A stretch of 35,105 nucleotides of DNA from an uncultured Lachnospiraceae bacterium (GCA_945787565.1 CALZIE010000009.1:1-35105); one strand, 5' to 3'. Shown: positions 16,697-25,825, counted from the first letter of the stretch. The notes: a model not told the origin generated them from the sequence alone. Numbers and translations are program-made.

Positions 16697-18871
16697 ATGG
16701 AATGGACGGATCAGAAAGAGACACTTACATTTGAGGAAAGAGCAAAGGAACTGGTGTCTAAGATGACATTAGAAGAGAAGGTCTTTCAGACGCTTCATAG
16801 TGCAGCAAAGATTGAGCGCTTAGGTATTCCGGCATATAACTGGTGGAATGAGGCGATTCACGGGGTAGCACGTGCTGGTGTTGCGACAGTATTCCCGCAG
16901 GCAATTGGGTTAGCCGCTACCTTTGATGAGGATTTCATCGAAGAGGTGGGCGATACCATTTCCACGGAAGGACGCGCGAAGTTTAATATGCAGCAGCAGT
17001 TTGGAGATTTCGATATTTATAAAGGGCTTACCTTCTGGGCACCGAATGTGAACATATTTCGAGATCCAAGATGGGGAAGAGGACATGAGACGTTTGGGGA
17101 AGATCCGTATCTTACGGGAAGGCTTGGGGTGCGCTTTATAGCAGGCATGCAGGGGCATGATAAGATGTATCTAAAGGTAGCGGCCTGTGCCAAACATTTT
17201 GCGGTGCATTCCGGACCGGAGGACTTACGGCACAGCTTTAATGCAATTGTCAGTGAGAAGGACTTATATGAGACGTATCTTCCGGCTTTTAAGGCGTGTG
17301 TGACGGAAGGTCATGTAGAGGCTGTGATGGGGGCTTATAACCGAACAAACGGGGAACCATGCTGTGGCAGTAAGACATTGCTTACGGATATCCTTAGAGG
17401 CCAATGGGGATTTAAAGGGCATGTGACAAGCGACTGTTGGGCAATTAGGGATTTTCATGAGCATCATATGGTGACGAAGACTCCGGTTGAGTCAGTAGCA
17501 CTTGCGATGAACAGCGGATGTGACTTAAACTGCGGTAATATATTCGGGAATCTGCTAGTAGCAGTAAGGGATGGACTTGTAAGTGAAGAGACCCTTACAA
17601 AAGCAGTAGAGCGGCTGTTTACCACACGAATGAAGCTTGGCATGTTTGATGATAAAGAGAAGGTTCCGTATTCGGCAATTACGTATGATCAGGTAGATGG
17701 GGATGCACAGAAGAAGCTGAACTTAAAGGCAGCAAAGAAATCGATTGTCCTTCTTAAGAATGAAGGTGGCATTCTGCCACTTAAGAAAGAGTCCATCCAT
17801 ACGATTGGTGTGATTGGTCCGAATGCAAACAGCAGGAAGGCACTGATTGGAAATTATGAAGGAACAGCATCGGAATACATCACGGTTTTAGAGGGAATCA
17901 AGGAGCAGGCAGGAGAGGATATCCGCGTCTATTATTCGGAAGGATGTCATCTTTATAAGGATAGGGTATCTGCCCTTGGCACGCCAAATGATCGAATAGC
18001 GGAGTGCAAAGCGATAGCAGAGGCATCGGATGTCATCATTGCATGCTTTGGTTTGGATGCAGGACTCGAAGGAGAAGAAGGCGATCAGGGAAATGAATTC
18101 GCAAGCGGTGATAAACCGGATTTAAATCTTCCGGGAATCCAAGAACAGGTACTTAAGACACTTTATGAAAGCGGCAAGCCGGTCATTCTAGTATTGCTGT
18201 CAGGAAGCGCCTTAGCGATATCGTGGGAGGATGAGCATCTTCCTGCTATTGTAGAAGCATGGTATCCAGGAGCACAGGGTGGAAGGGCAGTGGCATCCAT
18301 GCTGTTTGGTGAGTATTCACCGGAAGGAAAGCTGCCAGTGACTTTTTACCGGACCACAGAAGAGCTTCCTGATTTCACGGATTATTCCATGAAGGACAGG
18401 ACATATCGTTATATGAAGAAGGAGGCATTATACCCATTTGGATATGGATTGACATATTCCGAGTTTTTCGTAAAGGATGTAAGGGTTTCAGGAAAGACGA
18501 TGGAAGCCGGTGATGTGCTTACGGTAAAAGCCGTATTAGAGAATGCAGGAGATTATGATGGGGCACAGACTGTTCAGGTTTATGTAAAGGCAAAAGGAGT
18601 AGAAGGTGCACCGAATTATCAGTTAAAAGGCCTAAAGAAAATATGGGTTCCGAAAAATACGGCAAAAGAAGTTATGATTACGCTTCCTGATCGTGCATTT
18701 GGATTATATGATGACGAAGGAAGACTTGTACTTCATAAAGGGGAATATGAAGTGTATACAGGCATTTCCCAGCCGGATGAAAGAAGCATGACGCTTTTAG
18801 GCAGGAAACCGATGGTGACACGGATTCAATGTGAGAAAGAAGCTATTTTAGAGGATCGATTTAGAAAATAG
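16697..18871 (+). CDS. Glycoside hydrolase family 3 (beta-xylosidase or beta-glucosidase type)
   Basis: The enzyme releases terminal beta-linked xylose or glucose from oligosaccharides. In 724 residues it has the GH3 N-terminal barrel with NWWNEAIHGVAR, AACAKHFAVHSGPE (the KH motif for substrate contact) and VTSDCWAI with the nucleophile Asp at about 246; the alpha/beta sandwich domain (IGVIGPNANSRKALIGNYEG, and CFGLDAGLEGEEGDQG); and a C-terminal fibronectin III-like domain (FGYGLTYSEF onwards). The fused NWWNEALHGVAR and SDCWAI forms are usual in bacterial xylan 1,4-beta-xylosidases, but the substrate is inferred. There is no signal peptide, so it is cytoplasmic and needs an oligosaccharide importer, which is not in the window. 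GTG at 16682 is in frame, but GGGAGGA precedes ATG 16697 properly. Confidence 0.9.
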   Translation: MEWTDQKETLTFEERAKELVSKMTLEEKVFQTLHSAAKIERLGIPAYNWWNEAIHGVARAGVATVFPQAIGLAATFDEDFIEEVGDTISTEGRAKFNMQQQFGDFDIYKGLTFWAPNVNIFRDPRWGRGHETFGEDPYLTGRLGVRFIAGMQGHDKMYLKVAACAKHFAVHSGPEDLRHSFNAIVSEKDLYETYLPAFKACVTEGHVEAVMGAYNRTNGEPCCGSKTLLTDILRGQWGFKGHVTSDCWAIRDFHEHHMVTKTPVESVALAMNSGCDLNCGNIFGNLLVAVRDGLVSEETLTKAVERLFTTRMKLGMFDDKEKVPYSAITYDQVDGDAQKKLNLKAAKKSIVLLKNEGGILPLKKESIHTIGVIGPNANSRKALIGNYEGTASEYITVLEGIKEQAGEDIRVYYSEGCHLYKDRVSALGTPNDRIAECKAIAEASDVIIACFGLDAGLEGEEGDQGNEFASGDKPDLNLPGIQEQVLKTLYESGKPVILVLLSGSALAISWEDEHLPAIVEAWYPGAQGGRAVASMLFGEYSPEGKLPVTFYRTTEELPDFTDYSMKDRTYRYMKKEALYPFGYGLTYSEFFVKDVRVSGKTMEAGDVLTVKAVLENAGDYDGAQTVQVYVKAKGVEGAPNYQLKGLKKIWVPKNTAKEVMITLPDRAFGLYDDEGRLVLHKGEYEVYTGISQPDERSMTLLGRKPMVTRIQCEKEAILEDRFRK

Positions 18872-18886
18872 TGTCAGGGTGGAAAA

Positions 18887-18935
18887 AACAGGGGCGCAGG
18901 AAGAGGAAAAAGTCCCGATTTCTGCGGCTTTTGTT
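18887..18935 (+). terminator. Probable terminator after the GH3 gene
   Basis: AACAGGGGCGCAGGAA pairs imperfectly with the stretch TTTCTGCGGCTTTTGTT. The T-rich part overlaps the distal arm. The stem has mismatches, so confidence is modest. Confidence 0.4.
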
Positions 18936-18980
18936 CCTTTCACTAGTGTTGTTACACAAGTTTGCTGCCAAGGAAATACC

Positions 18981-19009
18981 TTGACGGTAGTTCCTTCCTA
19001 TGTTATACT
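18981..19009 (+). promoter_or_regulatory. Near-consensus SigA promoter for the DEAD-box helicase
   Basis: TTGACG (18981-18986), a 17-base spacer and TATACT (19004-19009). Transcription would start near 19016, giving a leader of about 170 bases. Confidence 0.85.
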
Positions 19010-19056
19010 ACGTGACGATAGAAGTATTTTGAAATAGAGCATTTAAACAAAAACAG

Positions 19057-19089
19057 AAGCTCTTAACCCGTAAGGGGAGAGCTTTTTTT
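19057..19089 (+). terminator. Intrinsic terminator inside the helicase leader (candidate attenuator)
   Basis: AAGCTCT pairs with AGAGCTT, with CCC/GGG above a small bulge and a GTAA loop (19057-19084). Seven T residues follow at 19083-19089. It lies about 40 bases after the predicted transcription start and about 100 bases before the start codon, so transcripts can end at about 75 bases. Regulation by readthrough, or a small RNA product, are both possible. Confidence 0.75.
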
Positions 19090-19187
19090 CGGGCTATTTT
19101 TCGCGGTAGTCAAGGCTGCCGTGTGCAATTTTCCTTTTTGTTGGATGCTTTTATGAAAACACCCACGAGGCAAGAAAGGAAATATAT

Positions 19188-20783
19188 ATGACAGTAAGAT
19201 TCGACGAAATGGAGCTTCAGGCTCCAATCATTAAAGCAGTCGCTGATATGGGCTTTGAAGAAATGACCCCAATTCAGGCAGGTGCGATTCCAATCGTATT
19301 ATCCGGTAAGGATATCATCGGTCAGGCTCAGACAGGTACAGGAAAGACAGCAGCATTTGGTATTCCAATGTTAAACAGCATTGATCCAAAAGTGAAGGCA
19401 CTTCAGGCAATCGTTCTTTGTCCAACCAGAGAGCTTGCAATTCAGGTATCTGATGAAATGCACAAATTTGCAAAATACCTTCACGGCGTTAAGGTTCTTC
19501 CAATCTACGGCGGACAGGATATTGCAAGACAGATCCGTGCATTAAAGTCTGGCGTTCAGGTTGTAATTGGTACACCTGGTCGTGTTATGGACCATATGAG
19601 AAGAAAGACTGTGAAATTTGATCAGGTTAAGATGATCGCATTAGATGAAGCGGATGAAATGTTAAACATGGGCTTCAGAGAAGATATTGAAACTGTATTA
19701 AAGGAAATTCCAGAAGAAAGACAGACTTTATTATTCTCTGCTACTATGCCACAGCCAATCAGAGAGATCGCAAGAACTTATCAGAAAGATGCTCAGGAAG
19801 TTAAGGTAATCAGAAAGGAATTAACAGTTCCTAAGATTGAACAGTACTACTATGAAGTAAGACCTAAGAACAAGCTTGAAGTTCTTACAAGACTTTTAGA
19901 TATGTACGCACCAAAGTTATGTTTAGTATTCTGTAATACAAAACGTCAGGTAGATGAATTAGTTTCTGCATTACAGTCCAGAGGATACTTTGCAGAAGGT
20001 CTTCATGGTGATTTAAAGCAGCAGCAGCGTGACCGTGTTATGAACTCCTTCCGTAACGGAAAGACTGATATCTTAGTTGCAACAGACGTTGCTGCAAGAG
20101 GTATCGACGTTGATGACGTAGAGGCTGTTTACAACTACGATATTCCACAGGATGAAGAATATTATGTACACCGTATCGGACGTACAGGCCGTGCCGGAAG
20201 AACTGGTAGAGCATTCAACTTAGTAGTAGGCAAGGAAGTATATAAATTAAGAGATATTCAGCGTTACTGCAAGACAAAGATCAAGCTTCAGCCAATTCCA
20301 TCCATCAATGATGTAACAGCAGTAAAAGCTGAAAAGATTTTCGATAAAGTAGCAAATATCATTGAATCAGAAGATTTAACAAAGATGATCGACTTAATCG
20401 AAACAAAGGTAAATGAAGTAGATTACACAGCACTTGATATTGCAGCTGCTTTCTTAATGCAGGCAATCGGTTCTGATTTAAGCGGTGAAACACTTAAGGA
20501 AGAAGTGACTGAAGATTTCGGCGATACAGGTGCAGAAAAAGGTATGGTACGTTTATTTATCAACCTTGGTAAGAAACAGAACATCCGCCCAGGCGATATC
20601 CTTGGTGCAATCGCTGGTGAAACTGGAATGCCAGGTAAGTTAATCGGAAGCATCGATATGTTCGATAAGTATACATTCGTTGAAGTTCCAAGAGAATACG
20701 CTTCTGAAGTAATCCAGGTTATGAAGGATGCTAAGATCAAAGGAAAGACCGTTAATATCGAACCTGCTAATAAGAAGCAGTAA
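19188..20783 (+). CDS. deaD: DEAD-box RNA helicase with DbpA-type RNA-binding domain
   Basis: This ATP-dependent helicase unwinds RNA duplexes in ribosome assembly, mRNA decay or cold adaptation. The 531 residues carry all family motifs in order: Q motif MGFEEMTPIQ, motif I AQTGTGKT (47-54), PTRELA, TPGR, LDEADEML, SAT, HGDLKQQQRD, ATDVAARGIDV and HRIGRTGRAGR. A dimerisation-like segment at about 380-430 is followed by a DbpA-type RNA-binding domain at about 445-525 (MVRLFINLGKKQNIRPGDILGAI, FDKYTFVEVP), as in CsdA/DeaD; the Lys/Arg-rich tail is short. Codons are strongly biased to a few favoured ones, suggesting high expression. AAGGA lies eight bases before the ATG. Control through its terminator-bearing leader is likely. 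Confidence 0.93.
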   Translation: MTVRFDEMELQAPIIKAVADMGFEEMTPIQAGAIPIVLSGKDIIGQAQTGTGKTAAFGIPMLNSIDPKVKALQAIVLCPTRELAIQVSDEMHKFAKYLHGVKVLPIYGGQDIARQIRALKSGVQVVIGTPGRVMDHMRRKTVKFDQVKMIALDEADEMLNMGFREDIETVLKEIPEERQTLLFSATMPQPIREIARTYQKDAQEVKVIRKELTVPKIEQYYYEVRPKNKLEVLTRLLDMYAPKLCLVFCNTKRQVDELVSALQSRGYFAEGLHGDLKQQQRDRVMNSFRNGKTDILVATDVAARGIDVDDVEAVYNYDIPQDEEYYVHRIGRTGRAGRTGRAFNLVVGKEVYKLRDIQRYCKTKIKLQPIPSINDVTAVKAEKIFDKVANIIESEDLTKMIDLIETKVNEVDYTALDIAAAFLMQAIGSDLSGETLKEEVTEDFGDTGAEKGMVRLFINLGKKQNIRPGDILGAIAGETGMPGKLIGSIDMFDKYTFVEVPREYASEVIQVMKDAKIKGKTVNIEPANKKQ

Positions 20784-20817
20784 TTTAGTTTGGGACAGAC
20801 GGACGAAATGAAAAAAG

Positions 20818-21030
20818 AGGGCGAGGTGGCAAGTGCCGGCGGCGCCTAATGGAATCTGTGTTTCGAATGTCCCGTTTATGAGCGGACAAAACGCGAGGGA
20901 TTCTTTTACTATCAGACAGGTAATACGCCTGTCTGATAGTAAAAGAATCCCTCGCATTTTATTTGTCATGAACGGGATATTCCAGAATACAGATTTCATT
21001 AGGCACCACCGACACTTGCCGCCTCGCCCT
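20818..21030. repeat. Large fold-back element C (213 bp inverted repeat)
   Basis: Arms of about 103 bases (20818-20920 and 20928-21030) are nearly complementary around the loop TAATACG. The inner 30 base pairs (from GCGAGGGATTC to the CAGACAGG next to the loop) are perfect and the outer parts have mismatches and small bulges. Each arm holds the core shared with element A: ATGTCC or ATATCC, CGTT(T/C)ATGA, then ACAAAA or ATAAAA and GCG. It lies between converging genes. Six T-like residues follow on the minus strand (CTCTTTTTTC), so it may end the HAD transcript. No coding frame is supported. Confidence 0.88.
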
Positions 21031-21054
21031 TTCTTAGTTTGATAGCCCCTTTTA

Positions 21055-21744
21055 TTAGACTAGGGGGAGTAGGTCAGGGAGGGAATGGATTTCATAGGTG
21101 CAAGTGATGGATGGGACAGATTCTTTGTGGTGTGGGTTGTACCAACAGGTGTCGATTCCAGCGTTTTGGCCGCCTAGGATGTCGGAGGAAAGGGTGTCTC
21201 CGATAAGTAGGACTTTATCTTTACGGAATGGTCCAATGTGAGAGAAGACGTGGTCGAAGAATTCGATCCGTGGCTTCTGATAGCCGATTGCTTCAGAGAC
21301 AAAGATGTCCTTAAAGTAAGGAAGAAGGCCGGAAGCGGTGAGGCGGGAGTGTTGCGTGCTTGCGACACCATTGGTGACAATATAGAGGTCGTGGGTCTTT
21401 TGTAAGCGCTCTAGAAGTTCTTTGGCACCAGATATGGTTTTGTGGCCTTTGCTTAGCTCTAGCTGATAGTCAGTGTCCATCTTGCGGGCATTTAAGGAGA
21501 GATGAAGGGATTCACCTAGAAGCTCAAAGCGTTTATAGAGAATCTCATCTCGCTTGATCTGCCCTAATTCGAATGATTTCCAAAGGGAATGGTTGATTTC
21601 TTCGTAAAGGGCAATGGTAGCATCGTCAGTAGGGACGCCATGATTGGAAAAAAGAGAGCGGATTCCGTCATATTCCGCTGCTTTAAAGTCTAGGATTGTG
21701 TCATCTGCGTCAAAGAGCAGGATATCGTAATGAAAATTGTTCAT
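21055..21744 (-). CDS. yjjG: YjjG-family HAD phosphatase (pyrimidine 5'-nucleotidase type)
   Basis: The 229-residue protein is a haloacid dehalogenase-type hydrolase of the YjjG group, which dephosphorylates nucleoside monophosphates, including non-canonical pyrimidines, as a house-cleaning step. The motifs are FDADDTILDF with nucleophile Asp12 and acid Asp14, an alpha-helical cap at about 20-90, motif II IVTNGV, the conserved GYQKPRIEFFDHV Lys region, and motif IV LLIGDTLSSDILGGQNAGIDTCWYN. GGAGG precedes the ATG. It ends next to fold-back element C. The next gene upstream on the same strand is the MATE transporter, 125 bases away, with no clear terminator between them, so cotranscription is possible. 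Confidence 0.85.
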   Translation of the reverse strand: MNNFHYDILLFDADDTILDFKAAEYDGIRSLFSNHGVPTDDATIALYEEINHSLWKSFELGQIKRDEILYKRFELLGESLHLSLNARKMDTDYQLELSKGHKTISGAKELLERLQKTHDLYIVTNGVASTQHSRLTASGLLPYFKDIFVSEAIGYQKPRIEFFDHVFSHIGPFRKDKVLLIGDTLSSDILGGQNAGIDTCWYNPHHKESVPSITCTYEIHSLPDLLPLV

Positions 21745-21869
21745 AAAACCTCCAAAGAATATGATGTTTAGTTGTTTGTATCATACGTACAATAGTATTG
21801 ATTTGGACGATGGCGTTAATGCGTACAATCAGTTTAAATAGAGATAGAATGCATTCGCGATTGCTATTT

Positions 21870-23228
21870 TTATTTGAGGCTTGCTTTGTAGCGGAAGTAT
21901 TCCGGTATTTCAAAAATCAGCATGGCCGTCCATCCGGCTAAGCATGCAAAGGCGATGCCGGTGATACCGAAACGTGGGGCAAGGATGTAGGAAAAGAGCA
22001 CGCGCACGATCATCTGAACGGTTGTGGCGATAAGCGTTGTTTTCATCTGGCCCATACCTCTAAAGTAGCCCTGCACACCATTTGTCATAGCAGGAAGGAT
22101 ATAGAATACAGCCATAAAATGCAGGTAGGTGACACCTAAGTCAACAACGGAAGTGGAACCTTTCGGTACGAATAGATTCATCATTGGACGTGACAGGGTG
22201 AACACCACGATACAGAGGATTACGAAATAGGAGGCTTCTAAGGTAAGCCCCGTGCGGAATCCTTTTGTCATACGGTCTTTGTAGTACGTATGGTTATCGG
22301 AATCGGATGATTTCTCCATTGCTCCACGGTTTTGGGCCACAAAGGTGGTAAGACCATGAGAGATGCTCTGCTGTGGGGTGAAGGCAAAGTCATCAATACG
22401 GTTAACGGCATTAAAGGTGGCGATGCTGTCAACACCAAGCGGGTTTACCGCACCTTGTACGAGAACCTTTCCGATATATAGTACCGTCTGCTGCATGGCA
22501 GTTGCCCAGCTGTAGTTGATGGTTGATTTTACAAGAGAGCGCTCTACTACGAATTCATGGCGCTTTAGCTGTAAAATCGGCACTTTTTTATAGACATAGA
22601 AAATACACAGAATGGAAGCAGTGGCTTCAGCAATTACAGTTGCAAGTGCTGCACCAACCACACCAAGCTTAAATACTGCGATAAAGACTAGGTCTAGGGA
22701 AGCATTTAGAATGGAGGAAATGATTAAAAAGTAAATCGGTGTCTTCGAGTCGCCGATGCTTCGAAGCGAGCAGGCATACACATTATAAAAGAATGTGAAG
22801 ATAAGTCCTGCACAGATAATGGATAAATAGGTTGCTGCCTCTTTTAAGATTTCTGCCGGTGTATGAATCAAAGAAAGAATCGGTTTTGCAAGCAGAAAAC
22901 AGAGAATAGAAACAAAGATCGTAAAGCCGCATCCGACTAACATCGTGGTTGAGACTTCTTTTTTGAGTTTTTCATGATTGCCGGAACCATAAAACTCGCT
23001 CATTAATACCGATGCTCCCATACAGATGCCGATGATAAAGAAAATAATGATGTTCATGATTGGATTGGCACATCCGACTGCGGCTAAGGAGTTCTTGCCG
23101 GCAAATTTCCCGACAATAATTGAGTCTACCGCATTGTAAGTCAGCTGAAACAGATTTCCTAAAATCATCGGAACTGCAAACTGAATCAGATGTTTTTTTA
23201 TGTTGCCATTGGTCATATCTTTTGCCAT
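21870..23228 (-). CDS. MATE-family multidrug/cation antiporter
   Basis: The 452-residue polytopic protein has about twelve hydrophobic segments in two similar halves and the conserved MATE features: HLIQFAVPMILGNLFQLTYNAVDSIIVGKF at the start, AVGCANPIMNI, and FFYNVYACSLRSIGDSKTPI in the first half. It would export drugs or metabolites in exchange for Na+ or H+ across the cytoplasmic membrane. The second half has VQGYFRGMGQMKTTLIATT, the family counterpart. The start ATG has GAGGT upstream. It diverges from the ABC operon. The substrate cannot be predicted. Confidence 0.9.
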   Translation of the reverse strand: MAKDMTNGNIKKHLIQFAVPMILGNLFQLTYNAVDSIIVGKFAGKNSLAAVGCANPIMNIIIFFIIGICMGASVLMSEFYGSGNHEKLKKEVSTTMLVGCGFTIFVSILCFLLAKPILSLIHTPAEILKEAATYLSIICAGLIFTFFYNVYACSLRSIGDSKTPIYFLIISSILNASLDLVFIAVFKLGVVGAALATVIAEATASILCIFYVYKKVPILQLKRHEFVVERSLVKSTINYSWATAMQQTVLYIGKVLVQGAVNPLGVDSIATFNAVNRIDDFAFTPQQSISHGLTTFVAQNRGAMEKSSDSDNHTYYKDRMTKGFRTGLTLEASYFVILCIVVFTLSRPMMNLFVPKGSTSVVDLGVTYLHFMAVFYILPAMTNGVQGYFRGMGQMKTTLIATTVQMIVRVLFSYILAPRFGITGIAFACLAGWTAMLIFEIPEYFRYKASLK

Positions 23229-23300
23229 ATGCTACCTCTTAGTTATATGTATTTTCTCACCCTTTTATAAAATATAGGACGAATTTTTAGAACTTGTTGT

Positions 23301-23328
23301 ATTATACCACGAAAGCAGTCACTTGTAA
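23301..23328 (-). promoter_or_regulatory. Probable promoter for the MATE gene
   Basis: On the minus strand, TTACAA (23323-23328), a 16-base spacer and TATAAT (23301-23306). The -35 is weak and the -10 perfect. Confidence 0.55.
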
Positions 23329-23361
23329 TCTGATTTTAAGGAAAGTCTAAGGAAGCATATC

Positions 23362-23390
23362 TTGACTATAAAATGAGCTTATTCTATGAT
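23362..23390 (+). promoter_or_regulatory. Near-consensus SigA promoter for the ABC transporter operon
   Basis: TTGACT (23362-23367), a 17-base spacer and TATGAT (23385-23390). The start site would be near 23397, about 105 bases before the first start codon. Confidence 0.8.
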
Positions 23391-23500
23391 GGAAGAAAAG
23401 TGGGAAAAATAGCAGGCACAGCCTAGGACGAAGCATTGTAAGGATAAAAATGAGCTAGAAGTAAGGCTGCTTTTTTAGATTAGAGTGAGGAGTGAGGGAG

Positions 23501-24229
23501 ATGTCAGAGATGCAATTACAGTTATCACATTTAAAAAAGTCCTTTGATCAGAAGGCCGTATTAAAGGATGCGAATTTTAGCTTTGAAAAAGGAAAAATCT
23601 ATGGCCTTCTGGGGCGAAATGGAGCCGGTAAGACCACATTATTTAACTGTCTGGCAGGAGAACTAAAGGCAGACGGGGGAGAGGCTACGTTAGTGGAAGC
23701 TGGAAGGAAAAGAAGGCTTACGGCAAATGAAGTGGGCTATGTGTTTTCCACTGCCATTCTTCCGGAATTTTTAACCGGTTATGAATTTATCAAGTTTTAC
23801 ATGGATGTGAACCAGAAACGAATCCAGGCAGGTCGGACAATTGATGAGTATTTTGAACTGATTAAAATGAATGAGGAAGACCGTCACAGCCTGATTAAAG
23901 GGTATTCTCATGGCATGAAGAATAAGATTCAGATGTTGATGTTTTTAATTGCAAAGCCTCCGGTTATCTTACTTGATGAGCCGCTAACTTCTTTAGATGT
24001 GGTAGTGGCACTTGAGATGAAGCATTTATTAAAAGACATTAAGAAGGATCATATTATCATCTTTTCCACTCATATCTTACAGCTGGCAACTGATTTATGT
24101 GATGAGATTGTAGCGTTAAGCGATGGGGAATTGGAGTTACTTGATCATGAGATGTTACACGATAGTCATTTTGAAGAAAAGCTTGTGAAAATCTTAAGTG
24201 AGGAGGATATCCATGTTAAAAACGCTTAA
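23501..24229 (+). CDS. ABC transporter ATP-binding protein
   Basis: The 242-residue ATPase has Walker A LLGRNGAGKTTLF, a short helical domain, signature YSHGMKNKIQ, Walker B VILLDEPLTSLDV and the H-loop IFSTHIL. The signature with SHGM in place of SGGQ is common in ABC-2 exporters of drugs, peptides or lipids. It energises the permease encoded next, whose start overlaps this gene by 17 bases. In-frame GTG at 23492 and ATGs at 23501 and 23510 are possible starts; GAGGAG at good distance favours 23501. The substrate is unknown. Confidence 0.88.
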   Translation: MSEMQLQLSHLKKSFDQKAVLKDANFSFEKGKIYGLLGRNGAGKTTLFNCLAGELKADGGEATLVEAGRKRRLTANEVGYVFSTAILPEFLTGYEFIKFYMDVNQKRIQAGRTIDEYFELIKMNEEDRHSLIKGYSHGMKNKIQMLMFLIAKPPVILLDEPLTSLDVVVALEMKHLLKDIKKDHIIIFSTHILQLATDLCDEIVALSDGELELLDHEMLHDSHFEEKLVKILSEEDIHVKNA

Positions 24230-25817
24230 GTTTTCGTATCGTTTGAAGGCCGAGATGAATCTTAACTCTTTGGTGTATTTCTTAAAACGTGTGCCGATTA
24301 TAAAACATATATTTCGTAATACTGGATACGAGCATCCGAAGTTTGGAAGCCTTCTAATTGCGCTCGGCATGATTTATCAGATTGTAAAGAAGATAGTAGG
24401 GGTAGGAGTTACTGCCTTTTTCCTGATTGGAATGCCGCTTATGATGCGGGCAGATGCGGTTGTGATAAATCAGCTGTTTCCGTATTTTTTGCATTTGTAT
24501 CTGTTCTTGTATTTATTTGCTGGGCCGGTTATAAATATGAAATTATTAGAAGCGAATCGGACTCGGTTTATCTGCATTAAGGTATTCAGACTTGATGCGA
24601 AGTCCTTCATCTTTTCAGAGTATATAACCGGGCAGATTTTAGAAGTCATACTGGAAGCAATCACATTTTCTATTTTCGCAGGCATCCTTGGAATCTCCAA
24701 AAAAGCGATGCTGTTTCTAGTTTTAATGAAGGCATTGTTTAAGCTCTTCTTTGAAATGCTTGATTTAGTATGGTACCAAAAGACGTCTAAGTTCCTGCAT
24801 CAGAAGACGGTTATGATGCTAGTGATCGGAGTGATATTAGGTGTGGCTGGGTATCTTCCGGTATGGCAGAACAGACCACTGCCGCTTACGATGCCAATTA
24901 TGATTGCAGTTGCTGGGGGACTGGGGCTTATCGGAATCTTATCTAGTATAGTTATGTGGCGTTATCCGCTTTATAAAGAAGCAGCACTTGATAGTAATTT
25001 GTTAGAGAAGCTTTCGGTTTCCGTGGAGAAGACAAAGGCAGAAGCGGCATTCCAAGGAGTAAAGATTGACGAGAAAAGCTATACAAAAGAAGAACTAAAT
25101 GGGAGACTGTATGAGGATAAGAAGGGATATGAATATCTGAATGCTTTGTTTTTTAGAAGACATCGAAAGCAGTTAGAAAGACCTGTTAAGATTGAGACCA
25201 TAGGAATTCTGGTGATTGGGATAGGAATGATTGTTGCCTTGTTGTGGTTTCCCGCGATACAGGAACGCTATACGATGCTATTAAGACGTTATTATCTAAG
25301 CTTTGTATTTATTATGTATGTTCTTTCAACCGCACCAAAGGCGACGAAGGCATTGTTCTATAACTGTGATATCAGCCTATTAAGATATGGATTTTATAAA
25401 GAGAAGAAGGCTGTGCTTTCTACCTTTACAGAAAGACTTCAGAATATTATGGTGGCTAACCTGATTCCGGCATCGTTACTAGCAGCCATGATTATCGTGA
25501 CTGCACGGATTAGTGGCATGTCCTTGTGGGAAGTCATCCCGGTTGGAATCCTGATTTTAGTATTATCCATATTGTTTAGTGTTCATAATCTGTTCCTTTA
25601 TTATATTCTGCAGCCATATACCACAGAGCTAGATATTAAGAATCCGTTGTTTAATATTGTAAATAGTGTTACTTACTTTATATCTTATCTTACCCTTCAG
25701 ATTGAGGGACCACCCAGAGCAGCATTATTTGTGATTCTTTTCTTAACGATTTTTTATATCGGAGCAGCGCTTATCTCAGTTTATCGAATCGCACCGAAAA
25801 CATTTAAAGTAAAGTAG
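24213..25817 (+). CDS. ABC transporter membrane protein (large, about 10-12 TM)
   Basis: The 534-residue protein has many hydrophobic segments: a cluster at about 60-210 (GVTAFFLIGMPLMM, FLHLYLFLYLFAGPVI), two more at about 205-250, a hydrophilic stretch at about 265-315, then a second membrane block at about 320-525. I do not recognise a specific named family, but position, translational coupling to the ATPase and topology make it the permease of this exporter. AGGAGG lies six bases before the ATG at 24213. The internal hydrophilic part (KLSVSVEKTKAEAAF) is probably cytoplasmic. It is larger than typical six-helix ABC-2 permeases. A terminator follows. Confidence 0.75.
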   Translation: MLKTLKFSYRLKAEMNLNSLVYFLKRVPIIKHIFRNTGYEHPKFGSLLIALGMIYQIVKKIVGVGVTAFFLIGMPLMMRADAVVINQLFPYFLHLYLFLYLFAGPVINMKLLEANRTRFICIKVFRLDAKSFIFSEYITGQILEVILEAITFSIFAGILGISKKAMLFLVLMKALFKLFFEMLDLVWYQKTSKFLHQKTVMMLVIGVILGVAGYLPVWQNRPLPLTMPIMIAVAGGLGLIGILSSIVMWRYPLYKEAALDSNLLEKLSVSVEKTKAEAAFQGVKIDEKSYTKEELNGRLYEDKKGYEYLNALFFRRHRKQLERPVKIETIGILVIGIGMIVALLWFPAIQERYTMLLRRYYLSFVFIMYVLSTAPKATKALFYNCDISLLRYGFYKEKKAVLSTFTERLQNIMVANLIPASLLAAMIIVTARISGMSLWEVIPVGILILVLSILFSVHNLFLYYILQPYTTELDIKNPLFNIVNSVTYFISYLTLQIEGPPRAALFVILFLTIFYIGAALISVYRIAPKTFKVK

Positions 25818-25825
25818 AATGTATA

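Noticed and set aside
19153-19191. 12-codon upstream frame overlapping the helicase start
   Set aside because: It ends as ATGA on the start codon, which is suggestive, but no ribosome site precedes it and the length is within chance expectation. It is mentioned only within the leader finding.
20833-21042. Small frame within fold-back element C
   Set aside because: It runs through both arms of the inverted repeat; the coding appearance comes from the repeat itself and there is no ribosome site.
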